Positions 26,464 through 36,423 of a DNA stretch of 64,000 nt are shown here, piece by piece. The stretch is from assembly GCA_947496355.1 (NCBI GenBank), contig CANMCO010000004.1, forward strand, positions 186,001 through 250,000, read 5' to 3'. The translations under genes were made by a program, and so were the position numbers. Every line of letters starts with the position of its first letter. Position 1 is the stretch's first letter. Below the pieces are notes generated by a model. That model had not been told where the DNA came from, did no database searches, and worked only from the letters and a program-made list of their open reading frames with translations. The DNA comes from an uncultured Aquimarina sp. (GTDB lineage Bacteria; Bacteroidota; Bacteroidia; Flavobacteriales; Flavobacteriaceae).

Positions 26464-28737
26464 ATGCTTAGCCAATCAAAATTTAAGTCAATCAACCTAT
26501 TGAAACAATTTCTCATTGTTTTAGTTTTTGTTTTCTGTTCAAATATTTTTTCACAAGAACATCCCAATCTAATTTTAACCAAAAAAGGAGTTGAAAATAT
26601 TCGAAAACAATTAGGAAGTATACCCATTTTTGATAAAACGCTAGCCGAAACAAAAAAAGAAATAGATTTAGAAATTGCTACTGGAATTCATGTCCCAATT
26701 CCAAAAGATATGGCTGGTGGTTACACACATGACAGGCATAAAAAGAATTGGTTAACTCTTCAAAAAGCTGGGGTATTATATCAACTCTTGGAAGAAGAAA
26801 AATATGCTAATTATGTACATGATGTTCTGAAAGCATATGCAGAAATATATCCAAAACTCCCCTTACATCCTCAAACAAGATCTTATGCCAGAGGAAAGAT
26901 ATTTTGGCAATGCTTAAACGATTCTAATTGGTTAGTATATGTAAGTCAGGCCTATGATTGTATTTATGAATATCTATCCAAGAAAGAGCGAGATTATCTA
27001 GAAAAAAACTTGTTTATTCCCTACGCAAATTTCCTTTCAGAAGAAAGCCCTCAATTTTTTAATCGAATTCATAATCACAGCACCTGGGGTAATGTAGCCG
27101 TAGGTATGATTGGTCTTGTAATGGACAACGAAGAATTAATAAACAGGGCATTATATGGATTAAAGGGTGACAAGATCGATCCTAATCAAAAAGATAATGA
27201 TGGAGGTTTTATTAAACCAGAAGGTCAGAAAACAGGGTTCTTAGCAAACCTTGATGAGCCGTTTTCACCAGACGGTTACTATACAGAGGGACCATATTAT
27301 CAACGATATGCAATGTACCCTTTTATGATATTTGCGGAAGCATTACAGAATACAAAACCAGAGTTAAAAATCTTTGAATATAAAGACGGTGTGCTAATCA
27401 AAGCCGTATATGCATTACTAAATTTAGCAGATTCAGATGGAGAATTTTTCCCTCTTAATGATGGACAAAAAGGAATGTCATACTATTCGCAAGAATTAAT
27501 TTCAGCAGTAAACATTGCTTACCATTTTGGTGGAAACGATACTTCTCTATTGAGCATAGCCAAGAAACAAAACAAAGTACAATTAGATGATACAGGATTA
27601 GCGGTTGCTTTGGGGCTTATGCAAAATAAAGCAACTCCTTTCAAAAAAAAATCAGTTGAGCTCAAAGATGGGTCTGATGGTTCTAAAGGTGGTGTTGGTA
27701 TCTTGCGCTCAAAAGATTCAGACTTAAGTTTAGTAATGAAATATACCGCACAGGGCTTAAGTCATGGGCATTATGACAAACTATCTTTTTCATATTACAA
27801 TAATGGTGATGAAATATTACAAGATTATGGATTGGCAAGATTTGTAAATATTGAACAAAAGAATGGAGGCGGTTATCTTAAAGAGAATAAAACATGGGCT
27901 AAGCAAAGTATTGCGCATAATACCATTATTCAAGATGAAAGCTCTCATTTTAGAGGTGATTTCAAAACAGGAAGTAATCATCACTCAGAAAAATATCTTT
28001 TTAATATTTCAAATCCCAAATTGCAAGTAGTAAGTGCTAAAGAAGATAATGCTTATACCAATACAAAACTTCATAGAACCATGATTATGCTAGAGGATGA
28101 AGATTTTGAAAACCCATTATTAATAGATGTAATGCAATTTAGTTCAGACACTACACATCAGTTCGACTTACCATTTTATTATCACGGGCAAATAATGGAC
28201 ACCAACTTTGAGTACAGCAGTCCTAATAACCTCTCAGTACTAGGAAACAAAAATGGATATCAACATTTATGGCTAGAAGGCAAAGGAGTATCGCCAAATG
28301 ATAAGACGGTACGAACAACATGGCTTTCAAACGACACCTTTTATACATTGTCTTCCCTTTTGGATGCTAATGATGAATTTCTTTTTACTCGTATTGGTGC
28401 AAATGACCCAAAGTTTAATTTGCGAAGAGACCCATCCTTTATTCTAAGAAAGCTCAAAATCAAAAAAGGCGCATATATAAATGTAATCGAAACACATGGA
28501 TCTTATAATAGGGTAACAGAAATAGCCCATAATGCTCATAGTAACATAAAAGAAATCCAGAGATTACCTACAATAGACAATAATTATATTGCCTGGCTAA
28601 TCAGAACAAAAAAAGATAAAGTACATACGTTTATTTTATGTACATCAAACACAGATAGTAAAATTGAACACAAAATCAATTTAAATAAAAAGACATATCA
28701 GTGGTCTGGCCCCTACTCTTATGTCAAAGAAAATTAA
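26464..28737 (+). CDS. PL17 oligoalginate lyase
   Basis: 757 residues with a signal peptide ending about residue 30. The N-terminal (alpha/alpha) toroid carries IHNHSTWGN (N204/H205) and DGYYTEGPYYQRY, the catalytic pattern of PL17 lyases. The C-terminal half is a heparinase II/III-like beta-sheet domain with LSHGHYDKLSFSYY. The enzyme releases unsaturated monouronate from oligomers in an exolytic manner. It starts 2 bp after the PL6 stop and its end lies 22 bp before kdgF. Confidence 0.93.
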   Translation: MLSQSKFKSINLLKQFLIVLVFVFCSNIFSQEHPNLILTKKGVENIRKQLGSIPIFDKTLAETKKEIDLEIATGIHVPIPKDMAGGYTHDRHKKNWLTLQKAGVLYQLLEEEKYANYVHDVLKAYAEIYPKLPLHPQTRSYARGKIFWQCLNDSNWLVYVSQAYDCIYEYLSKKERDYLEKNLFIPYANFLSEESPQFFNRIHNHSTWGNVAVGMIGLVMDNEELINRALYGLKGDKIDPNQKDNDGGFIKPEGQKTGFLANLDEPFSPDGYYTEGPYYQRYAMYPFMIFAEALQNTKPELKIFEYKDGVLIKAVYALLNLADSDGEFFPLNDGQKGMSYYSQELISAVNIAYHFGGNDTSLLSIAKKQNKVQLDDTGLAVALGLMQNKATPFKKKSVELKDGSDGSKGGVGILRSKDSDLSLVMKYTAQGLSHGHYDKLSFSYYNNGDEILQDYGLARFVNIEQKNGGGYLKENKTWAKQSIAHNTIIQDESSHFRGDFKTGSNHHSEKYLFNISNPKLQVVSAKEDNAYTNTKLHRTMIMLEDEDFENPLLIDVMQFSSDTTHQFDLPFYYHGQIMDTNFEYSSPNNLSVLGNKNGYQHLWLEGKGVSPNDKTVRTTWLSNDTFYTLSSLLDANDEFLFTRIGANDPKFNLRRDPSFILRKLKIKKGAYINVIETHGSYNRVTEIAHNAHSNIKEIQRLPTIDNNYIAWLIRTKKDKVHTFILCTSNTDSKIEHKINLNKKTYQWSGPYSYVKEN

Positions 28738-28759
28738 TTTTATTTTAAATAATTATCAA

Positions 28760-29104
28760 ATGAAAAGTTTTGGATCAAGTAAAGAATTTATAATCGGGGA
28801 AGAAATCAAGTGGGAAAAAGTTGGTGATGGTGTAGAGCGCCAAATTATGGGGTATGATGACAAAATTATGTTAGTAAACGTAAAATTTGACAAAGGCGGT
28901 ATAGGAGTTATGCACAAGCACCATCATTCCCAGGTAACATACGTTGTTAGCGGGGAGTTTGAAGTTACTATTGCAGGAGAAACAAAAACCTTAAAAAGAG
29001 GAGATTCTTTTTATATCCCTCCTAATGTAATGCATGGCGCCATTTGTACAAAATCTGGTTTTTTGATAGACACTTTTAGTCCCATTAGAGAAGATTTCAT
29101 GTAA
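28760..29104 (+). CDS. kdgF: KdgF-type cupin, linearises unsaturated uronate
   Basis: 114 residues from the chosen ATG; an in-frame start at 28721 would overlap the PL17 gene and add 13 residues without homology. It is a single cupin domain with metal-binding histidines in GVMHKHHHSQVTYVVSGEFEV and a second motif GDSFYIPPNVMHGA. This is the pattern of KdgF, which converts the 4,5-unsaturated monouronate to the linear keto form. Its position directly after the PL17 exolyase gives strong support. Confidence 0.9.
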   Translation: MKSFGSSKEFIIGEEIKWEKVGDGVERQIMGYDDKIMLVNVKFDKGGIGVMHKHHHSQVTYVVSGEFEVTIAGETKTLKRGDSFYIPPNVMHGAICTKSGFLIDTFSPIREDFM

Positions 29105-29216
29105 TCCGAACAAATTAACACATCATATTCACACTAATCACAAAAAGATCCCCCCCTAATTTCCTCATACAGAATAAGGAGTAATGAAATTTTAACATTA
29201 AAAACTGCAATATTTT

Positions 29217-29282
29217 TTTGTTTAATGTTAAAATAATATATATTTGGTAAACCAAATTGGTTACCCAGTTTGGTTTACCAAA
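29217..29282 (+). promoter_or_regulatory. SusC promoter with three tandem operators
   Basis: TTTG (29217-29220), 18 bp, then TATATTTG (29239-29246). The palindrome TTTGGTAAACCAAA (29243-29256) overlaps the -7 box. A weaker TTGGTTACCCAG follows at 29257-29268, and TTTGGTTTACCAAA is at 29269-29282. This is the densest operator array of the locus, which suggests tight repression of the uptake genes. Confidence 0.72.
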
Positions 29283-29351
29283 AACAAACATTCTTTTATT
29301 CACACAAGTCAAATTATATCAAACATGAAACAAATAAGTTACTAGGAAACA

Positions 29352-29381
29352 AAAAAGGACAGGTGCACGCCTATCCTTTTT
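29352..29381 (+). terminator. Terminator-like hairpin in the SusC leader
   Basis: AAAAAGGA-c-AGG and CCT-a-TCCTTTTT pair around TGCACG, ending in five T on the plus strand. It lies downstream of the SusC promoter, so it could be an attenuator or could stop read-through from kdgF. A second stem ATTACTTC/GAAGTAAT follows at 29387-29411. Confidence 0.5.
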
Positions 29382-29580
29382 AAAAAATTACTTCTTTCAG
29401 AGGGAAGTAATACTTAAACACGCATGCACTTTACAAATCACATGCTATGCAAAAATACGAAATTTTGTTAATAATATAGTTATGTGATTCATTAAAGAAG
29501 GGAGAATAAGAAAAAAGTATTCTTCATTGAGGCACCTTCCAAAGTGCCAAACAAAATTGTAGGAACATAACACAATCAAA

Positions 29581-32500
29581 ATGAATTTTAAAGTTAAATT
29601 AATTTTTATAGTCCTGATTTTATCTCAAATTCCTTTGTTAGCTCAGGACAGTTATTTGCTATCTGGTAAGGTATCAGATGCACGAAAAGTTCCCATTCCG
29701 GGAGTAAATGTAATTATCACTAACACTTCGACAGGTACATCTACCGATTTTAATGGGGAATTTCAAATTCAGGTAAAACCAGATGATATACTTCAAGTTT
29801 CTTATTTAGGATATATCACACAAACTGTAATTATTACAAATCAGAAAACCCTTGACATTCTATTTCAAGAAGATTCTACTGAACTGGATGAAATCGTCGT
29901 AGTTGGTTACGGAACACAAAAGAAATCTTTACTAACCGGAGCTATTTCAAAAGTTGTTAATGAAGATTTAGATCAAATCGCAGTATCCAGGGTAGATGAA
30001 GCCTTAATTGGTCAAGTTTCTGGGGTCAATATCAGAACCTCTGAAGGTGAAGCTGGTTCTGCACCTACGATTCGTATACGAGGTGTTGGATCAATATCTT
30101 CAAATAATGGGCCTTTAGTAGTAATCGATGGTGCTGTTGTTGATTCTGACTTTTTAACCAATATTGACATGAACAATGTAGAGTCTTTTGAAGTATTGAA
30201 AGATGCTGCTTCTGCTGCTATTTTTGGTTCAAGAGGTTCAAATGGTGTAATCCAAATTACTACTAAGCAAGGTAAAGAGGGTAAAGCTAAATTTACATAT
30301 AACACCTTTACAGGATTAAAGGAAGGAAGGCGAAGTGATGCTTATGATATTGATTTTCAAGGTGAGTTGGAACGAGAGAGACAATTAACAGGTGGTCTTT
30401 CTTTGGGAAGTCAATTTAGACAATTGATAAATGCTGAAAACGACTGGCAAGACATCGTTTTAGATGGAGGTGTAATCCGAAGCCATAGTTTTAGCGTAAG
30501 AGGAGGTACTAAAAAAACTAAATACAATGTGAACTTAAGTTATGTTTCTGATGATGGCGTATTGTTGACAGATAGTTTTGAAAGATATCAAGCACAGCTC
30601 AAACTTAGTACAGACGTTACAGATAAGTTAAAGATAGGGGCGAGTTTTTCACCTTCTTACTCTAAGCGAAGACGATTTAGTGCAACAGGTGTATATGATG
30701 TTGTACGACAACCTTCTTGGGTACCTATTCGTTTAGATGAGTCCAATATAGGCTTTGTTAATCGGGTTAGAGATCCTCAAAACGGAGTGCCAAGATATTT
30801 AGATGCAGAAGTTGGAGACTATGTATTACAGAGAATGTTTGATGATTATGAATATCCTGACGGAGCAACAAGTATTTTTGATACCGCTGGCAATTTTCAG
30901 GGGGTTCCTGTAACTAGTGGTGTTGATATTAGTAATACAAGTAATATAAACCCACTTGCAAAATTAATTGAGCGTCAACGATTTGAAAATAGATATAACT
31001 TTTATGGTAACTTATATGCAGATTATAAGTTTACAGATGATTTAAGTTTTAAGTCAACATTCACCGCTACTTATGAAAACAGAATAAATACTGATTACCG
31101 AGGCATTAACTCTTCAAGACAGGGTGCCTCTCGTGCAACTGCTTCTTATGATACACGTAGCAGATATGCTTTAATTTCAGATAATATTTTAAGTTTTAAC
31201 AAAACAATAGGTAAACATTCCATAAATGCCATTGCTGGTATTTCTCTAGAAAATAGATTTTTTGAAGAGTCCCAAATAGAAGCGGGTGGATTTACTTCAG
31301 ATTTAATTCCCAACGTTAGTGGAGGCTCTAGCATTATAGAAGCAACTGCTTTTGATTATGAAAACTTTTTAAATGGTTTCTTAGGTAGGGTTATTTATTC
31401 TTATGACGATAAGTATTTGTTTAATGCCAGCATACGACGAGATGGTAGTTCCATTTTCGGAAAAGATGTAAAGTATGGTAACTTCCCGGCACTATCTGCT
31501 GGTTGGGTTGTTTCAAATGAAAAATTCATGGAAAATGTGGATTGGATCAACCAACTTAAATTCCGTGTTAGCTGGGGTATTACAGGTACGAATGCTATTG
31601 ATACTGATTCTTTCTTGACCGACAATTACCCTTCTCTTGCACTATTAGAACCATCTACAGCCATTGTTGATGGCAATGTGGCCAATGGTTTTGATCCAGT
31701 TAATATTCCTAATGCCCTTTTGCAATGGGAGCAATCAGAAGAAATTAACCCAGGGGTTGATTTTGGCTTCTTTAACAATGCTATTTCTGGATCAGTTGAT
31801 TATTATAAAAGAACAAGTGATGAACTTCTATTAAATAACCCAGTGCCAGGAACTACAGGTTTCGTAGAAGCTTTAGTGAACCTTGGTACTGTTGAAAATG
31901 AAGGGTTTGAAGTAGAATTGCGTACAAGAATAGTAAGCACAGAAAAATTTAAGTGGGAAGCTACTTTAATAGGTTCTTTCAATGAAAATACGTTGGTTGA
32001 TTTTGGAGATTCAAACGGACAAGTTATTGACACTCAAGACGGAAGCCGTAGAGTACAATGGATCAATCAAGTAAGGCAGCCTATTTCATCTTTCTATGGT
32101 TATGTATATGATGGTGATATTCCATTTGAATCTTTAACCGATCCTTTTAGACAAGTAGGTAATAGAACCCAATTTGCATATGCAAAAGATTTGAATGGTG
32201 ATGGTCTCATAGACGAAGATGATAAAACAATTTTAGGGGATCCTTATCCGGACTTGATTTGGAGTTTCGGTAATAATTTTAAATATGGAAATATGGATTT
32301 CAGTTTCCTATTTCAGGGTAGTCATGGAGCCAAGACCTATAATTTAGGAGATCAATATGTTTTTGATTTCTTTAATAGTAATACGGTGGATTTTGATAGA
32401 GCTAACACACCAAATCAAGAGTTTTTAGTACAACGTATATTTACAAGTCAATTAGTACAAAATGCAGGCTATGTGGCTTTACGTACGGTAAGTTTAGGAT

Positions 32501-32718
32501 ATAATTTCCCTAAAGAGGTTACCACTAATTTAAAATTATCCAGTCTTAGGTTATATGCAACTGGTCAAAACCTATTATTTATTACAGCTGATGATTATAC
32601 CGGTTGGAACCCAGAACATATTAGAGAATTACCGGCTGGTCCATTAACCTTTGGTTATCAAAGAGGAGGTACGCCAATACAACAAACTATAACTCTAGGA
32701 GTAAATGTTGGATTTTAA
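29581..32718 (+). CDS. SusC-like TonB-dependent outer-membrane transporter
   Basis: 1045 residues. Signal peptide to about 21 (PLLAQ). A carboxypeptidase-regulatory-like domain covers about 25-100 (GKVSDARKVPIPGVNV). The TonB-box region is ELDEIVVVGYGTQKK, and the plug follows with RIRGVGSISSNNGPLVVIDGA and AAIFGSRGSNGVIQITTK. The rest is a 22-strand barrel ending QQTITLGVNVGF. It imports alginate oligosaccharides together with the SusD-like lipoprotein encoded next. Substrate is inferred from the surrounding lyases. Confidence 0.94.
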   Translation: MNFKVKLIFIVLILSQIPLLAQDSYLLSGKVSDARKVPIPGVNVIITNTSTGTSTDFNGEFQIQVKPDDILQVSYLGYITQTVIITNQKTLDILFQEDSTELDEIVVVGYGTQKKSLLTGAISKVVNEDLDQIAVSRVDEALIGQVSGVNIRTSEGEAGSAPTIRIRGVGSISSNNGPLVVIDGAVVDSDFLTNIDMNNVESFEVLKDAASAAIFGSRGSNGVIQITTKQGKEGKAKFTYNTFTGLKEGRRSDAYDIDFQGELERERQLTGGLSLGSQFRQLINAENDWQDIVLDGGVIRSHSFSVRGGTKKTKYNVNLSYVSDDGVLLTDSFERYQAQLKLSTDVTDKLKIGASFSPSYSKRRRFSATGVYDVVRQPSWVPIRLDESNIGFVNRVRDPQNGVPRYLDAEVGDYVLQRMFDDYEYPDGATSIFDTAGNFQGVPVTSGVDISNTSNINPLAKLIERQRFENRYNFYGNLYADYKFTDDLSFKSTFTATYENRINTDYRGINSSRQGASRATASYDTRSRYALISDNILSFNKTIGKHSINAIAGISLENRFFEESQIEAGGFTSDLIPNVSGGSSIIEATAFDYENFLNGFLGRVIYSYDDKYLFNASIRRDGSSIFGKDVKYGNFPALSAGWVVSNEKFMENVDWINQLKFRVSWGITGTNAIDTDSFLTDNYPSLALLEPSTAIVDGNVANGFDPVNIPNALLQWEQSEEINPGVDFGFFNNAISGSVDYYKRTSDELLLNNPVPGTTGFVEALVNLGTVENEGFEVELRTRIVSTEKFKWEATLIGSFNENTLVDFGDSNGQVIDTQDGSRRVQWINQVRQPISSFYGYVYDGDIPFESLTDPFRQVGNRTQFAYAKDLNGDGLIDEDDKTILGDPYPDLIWSFGNNFKYGNMDFSFLFQGSHGAKTYNLGDQYVFDFFNSNTVDFDRANTPNQEFLVQRIFTSQLVQNAGYVALRTVSLGYNFPKEVTTNLKLSSLRLYATGQNLLFITADDYTGWNPEHIRELPAGPLTFGYQRGGTPIQQTITLGVNVGF

Positions 32719-32827
32719 CATACTAAAAACAAAACTTATGAAATGAGCCATAACAATTAAGTTGACACCAACTAAAATGGTTACTGGCGAATTCCATCTG
32801 ACAATAAAAAATAAAAAAAAAGAACAG

Positions 32828-34264
32828 ATGAAACTAATAAAAATATATTCATTGTTTTGCTTGACTGCTTTATTATGGTCATGCGATTTAGATACAGTAC
32901 CAACTTCTGCTATTGTTGCTGATACTTTTTTCAATAATGATGATGAAATAGCGGCAGGTATCATTAACATCTATGACGGTTTGCAAGGTAGTAATCCCTT
33001 GGAAGAGGATGGTGGTTTTGGTATTCCTCATTTAGCTATTCAAGTAGAATATCAAATGGCCGAAATCTTAAGTGATAATGCAAGAACGAAAAGTGGATCT
33101 CCTCAAGGTTTCGATTTTGAAACCTTTACAGTTACACCAGAAACAACAGCAATAATTACATATTATAGAAGCATGTACAATATCATTTTCAGAGCTAATA
33201 TTGTATTAGAAAATTTACAAAATGCATCTAGCGAAAATATTAATAAATTTGAAGCTGAAGCACGTTTTTTAAGAGCATATGCCTATTTTAATTTAGTTCG
33301 TTTTTATGGTAATGTTCCGTTAGTAGACAGAGTCATTGGTCCAGAAGAAACTGAAATTGCCTTCACAAGGGTAGATGAAGCACTAGTTTATGATTTAATA
33401 GTCGATGATCTTCAGTTTGCAGTAAATAGTGATTTGGATAATAGTTTTAGAACTAGAGCCTCAAAAGCAGCAGCCCAAACTTTTCTTGCCAAAGTATATC
33501 TTACCTTGGGTACAAATTATTTAGAAGCCCAACGCTTGTTAGAAAATGTAATTGCTAGTGGTAATTATAACCTAGAACCTAATTTCTTTGATATTTTTTA
33601 TACAGAGGCCAATAATGAGACGATATTTTCTATTGGCTTTAGTAGTACGGGTGATGTTAGTGATAGTCAAGGTTTTTCTGCAGAATTTTTGGATGCCGTA
33701 GGTCGAGGTACGGGCTCAAATTATGCTACAGATGAGCTTGTAGCTGCTTTCAATATGTTTGGTGGCAATAGAGGGCAATTCACATTTAGAGAAGATCCGG
33801 GAAATCCTGATAGATTCCAAACTGTAAAATTTTTACCAATCGAAGATCTCAATGTAGGTCCAATAATTCCAGCTCCTAATGCTAGAATTGCTGGTAATGA
33901 TTGGATTGTAACACGATATGCAGATGTATTACTACTCCATGTTGAAGCTATTCTTGCAGGTGGGCAAGAAACTAGTGCTCCAGCAGCGATTGCATCTTTT
34001 CGAGCTGTTAGAGAGAGAGCGGGCATAACCGATCCTATTACCAGTGTAACCAAGCAGGCATTATTAGACGAAAGACGCGTAGAATTAGCTTTTGAAAACC
34101 ATCGTTTTCTAGACTTAAAACGTTTTGGCGTGGCTCAAGAAGTCTTATCAGCCTTTTCAGCTGCAAACAATTTTGAATTTCAAGCTACGGATTTATTGTT
34201 GCCCATACCTGGTGCAGAAATTGCTATTAGCCAAGGAATCTTAATACAAAATCGAGGATATTAA
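32828..34264 (+). CDS. SusD-like outer-membrane glycan-binding lipoprotein
   Basis: 478 residues from the ATG at 32828, which places a lipoprotein signal at the N-terminus (LTALLWSCDLD). An earlier in-frame ATG at 32762 adds 22 hydrophilic residues and is unlikely. The RagB/SusD fold is shown by the TPR-like helices around EARFLRAYAYFNLVRFYGNVPLV and by the C-terminal VKFLPIEDL...ITRYADVLLLHVEA/ERRVELAFENHRFLDLKRFG features. It caps the SusC barrel and captures alginate oligomers. Confidence 0.93.
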   Translation: MKLIKIYSLFCLTALLWSCDLDTVPTSAIVADTFFNNDDEIAAGIINIYDGLQGSNPLEEDGGFGIPHLAIQVEYQMAEILSDNARTKSGSPQGFDFETFTVTPETTAIITYYRSMYNIIFRANIVLENLQNASSENINKFEAEARFLRAYAYFNLVRFYGNVPLVDRVIGPEETEIAFTRVDEALVYDLIVDDLQFAVNSDLDNSFRTRASKAAAQTFLAKVYLTLGTNYLEAQRLLENVIASGNYNLEPNFFDIFYTEANNETIFSIGFSSTGDVSDSQGFSAEFLDAVGRGTGSNYATDELVAAFNMFGGNRGQFTFREDPGNPDRFQTVKFLPIEDLNVGPIIPAPNARIAGNDWIVTRYADVLLLHVEAILAGGQETSAPAAIASFRAVRERAGITDPITSVTKQALLDERRVELAFENHRFLDLKRFGVAQEVLSAFSAANNFEFQATDLLLPIPGAEIAISQGILIQNRGY

Positions 34265-34280
34265 AATAAAACATAACGTT

Positions 34281-35279
34281 ATGAGAAAAATATTTTTAAA
34301 CAACAGATTGATATCAAAAACCTGTACAGCTATGCTTTTGGTTTTTACACTGGTATTTGTCTCTTGTGAATTTGTAGATGAATTACCAGAGGCAAATTCT
34401 ATCGCAGATGAGACACCACCAACTGCATTCTTTACCTTTACAAGCGGTGTAGAAATTGAAACTTTTACAAATGTCGCTTTTGCAAATCAATCGGATAATG
34501 CAACCAGTTATAGCTGGGATTTGGGTGACGGAAATACTTCAACAGAAATAGATCCGGTAAATGTTTATCCCGGAGAAGGTTCTTATACGGTTACATTGAC
34601 TGTTACAGATGCACTAAATCAAACGTCTACCTATTCAGAAACAATAGAATTAATTGAACCAGATGTACCGGCTGTTCCGGATCCTGTATTATTGAATGCT
34701 GATTTTGACAGGCTTCCTAAGTCTTCAGGTTCTGATTGTACTTGTTCTGGTTGGATTAACAAGAGTGTCGGAGATCAAGGTGAATCTAGTAGCGGTAATG
34801 GTTCTGATGTTGTCAAATTTGATAATAATGAACCAGATCACGTGTATCAGGAATTTGCAGTTACTCCAAATGCAGATTACAGAATTGAAATCCCAGTACT
34901 TTTCCAATCAGACCAGACAGGAGATTTAGCCAGTCAATTAGAAGTAAGAGTTTTGGCAGGAGAGGGTTATGTAGACGGTTATACACCAGCATATTATACA
35001 GATACCACTGTAATTCCGCAAGATGATTTTGGTTACACTTCTGTAGCGCAAATTGAAGAAGCAGCTAATAATTTACATATTACAGTTGTAGATAACCCTA
35101 ATGATTCTGAGTACCGCACTTTTACTTTCTTGTTTAATTCGGGAGCTAATGATAGTGTTGCGCTCTTCATAAGAGGTATTGGAGGACCAACTACTGGTGG
35201 TGGTGGCGGTGACTTCGGGTATAACAGTGGAGATGAAGAAATACGAGCTGATTCTGTTACTATTACAGCTGTTAATTAA
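34281..35279 (+). CDS. PKD-domain surface lipoprotein, probable alginate-binding protein
   Basis: 332 residues with a lipoprotein signal ending in VFVSCEF. A PKD domain lies at about 45-125 (SYSWDLGDGNTSTEIDPVNVY, GSYTVTLTVTDA). A C-terminal region of about 190 residues is rich in acidic and aromatic residues and ends in glycines and EEIRADSVTITA, resembling a beta-sandwich carbohydrate-binding module. The gene directly follows SusD, the usual place of the surface glycan-binding protein. The ligand is inferred. Confidence 0.8.
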   Translation: MRKIFLNNRLISKTCTAMLLVFTLVFVSCEFVDELPEANSIADETPPTAFFTFTSGVEIETFTNVAFANQSDNATSYSWDLGDGNTSTEIDPVNVYPGEGSYTVTLTVTDALNQTSTYSETIELIEPDVPAVPDPVLLNADFDRLPKSSGSDCTCSGWINKSVGDQGESSSGNGSDVVKFDNNEPDHVYQEFAVTPNADYRIEIPVLFQSDQTGDLASQLEVRVLAGEGYVDGYTPAYYTDTTVIPQDDFGYTSVAQIEEAANNLHITVVDNPNDSEYRTFTFLFNSGANDSVALFIRGIGGPTTGGGGGDFGYNSGDEEIRADSVTITAVN

Positions 35280-35287
35280 TTTATAAA

Positions 35288-36181
35288 ATGAGAAACATTC
35301 AAAAAAATCTATTACCATTTTTAATAATAGTATTTCTATCTGTTAACGCTACTTGTCAATCCCAGGAAAGTAGCGTTACGGATACGAATGTCAAAAAAGA
35401 AAAAAGAAAAAAGAAAAAGAAGTATCAGTTACCTAAAATTGATTTAAGTCATTGGAAAGTAACACTGCCAATAGGTAAGCCTGATGAAGTAGCTCCTCCA
35501 GAAATTTTGAATTATGCAACCAATGAAAAGCTCAAGAAATACATGTACAATGACTCAATAGATGGATCGCTTGTATTTTATGCTTTTCCTGGCTCCAAAA
35601 CCTCAAATACCAAATATTCAAGATCAGAATTACGAGAGCAAATAGCACCAGGTGACAACAACACAAATTGGACTTTTGCGCAAGGTGGTAGAATGAAAGG
35701 AAAACTGAAAGTTGAGGATATTTCTAAAAACAAAGAAGGTAAATATCACAAAACCATTATCATGCAAATTCATGGACGGTTAACCAATAAGCAACGGGAC
35801 TTAATAGGGCAAAAAGACAATAATGCTCCTCCTATCTTGAAAATCTATTGGAAAGATGGTAAAGTAAGAGTAAAGACGAAAGTATTGAAAAATCCGAATG
35901 CATCAAAAACTGAAATTTTAAAAACAGATGCTTGGATCGATGATAAAGGATACACTTTTAAGGAAGAAGTGGGGTTCAAAAAATTCACTCTTGAAGTAAA
36001 AGTCGCAAACGGGAAAATGGTGATCTCACTAAATAATAATGAGTTTGCTGTTTACAAGGACTTAAATATTAAACGATGGGGAGTGTTCGAAAATTATTTC
36101 AAGGCAGGTAACTACCTAACAACCAATGATGACGGAGCATACGCAAAGGTTAAATATTATCGATTAGAAGTATCTCATTAA
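35288..36181 (+). CDS. Alginate lyase, PL7 family
   Basis: 297 residues. A signal peptide ends near residue 23 (VNATC), possibly lipidated although the lipobox is poor. A lysine-rich linker (36-45) follows, then one PL7 domain with YSRSELREQ (110-118), QIHG (160-163) and YFKAGNYLT near 280. It starts 8 bp after the PKD gene and is the last gene of the SusCD unit. Unlike the PL7 at 21678 it has no CBM, so it may act in the periplasm on shorter chains. Confidence 0.92.
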   Translation: MRNIQKNLLPFLIIVFLSVNATCQSQESSVTDTNVKKEKRKKKKKYQLPKIDLSHWKVTLPIGKPDEVAPPEILNYATNEKLKKYMYNDSIDGSLVFYAFPGSKTSNTKYSRSELREQIAPGDNNTNWTFAQGGRMKGKLKVEDISKNKEGKYHKTIIMQIHGRLTNKQRDLIGQKDNNAPPILKIYWKDGKVRVKTKVLKNPNASKTEILKTDAWIDDKGYTFKEEVGFKKFTLEVKVANGKMVISLNNNEFAVYKDLNIKRWGVFENYFKAGNYLTTNDDGAYAKVKYYRLEVSH

Positions 36182-36258
36182 TTTGGAACATTTCGAATCG
36201 CTAAATTGAAATAAGTAAAGGAAAGAAATTAAATTTGAGTTAGTCTTTGATTGGATCT

Positions 36259-36284
36259 GCTAACCCTATTGGCGTAGGGTTAGC
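36259..36284. terminator. Hairpin downstream of the SusCD-PL7 unit
   Basis: GCTAACCCTA and TAGGGTTAGC form perfect 10-bp arms around TTGGCG, 78 bp past the PL7 stop. There is no T run after it, so it may be an RNA 3'-end stabiliser rather than a classic terminator. Confidence 0.5.
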
Positions 36285-36369
36285 ATAATCCACAAACAGC
36301 TTAAACAAGGCAATTAAATAATTATTTTTTTTGACTATTTATATATTTTTATTATAACGAATAATTTTA

Positions 36370-36400
36370 TAAATTTGGAAAACCAATCTGGTTAACCAAT
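36370..36400 (+). promoter_or_regulatory. Promoter -7 box and two operators of the second FadR-type gene
   Basis: TAAATTTG (36370-36377) overlaps TTTGGAAAACCAAT (36374-36387), followed directly by CTGGTTAACCAAT (36388-36400). The arrangement mirrors the other four sites and implies auto- or cross-regulation. Confidence 0.68.
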
Positions 36401-36423
36401 TTATTTAATACCTACATAAGACT

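Larger units (their letters stand above)
29105..29580. other. Long intergenic/leader region before the SusC gene
   Basis: This 476-bp stretch has no gene longer than a few codons. It holds a promoter with three operators (29217-29282), a six-codon frame MKQISY at 29325-29345, a terminator-like hairpin (29352-29381), a second hairpin (29387-29411) and a GGCAC/GTGCC hairpin about 40 bp before the SusC start. The transcript therefore has a 5' leader of roughly 325 nt. Confidence 0.6.

Noticed and set aside
32762..32827. Longer N-terminus for the SusD-like protein
   Set aside because: The 22 extra residues would bury the lipoprotein signal, which must be N-terminal.
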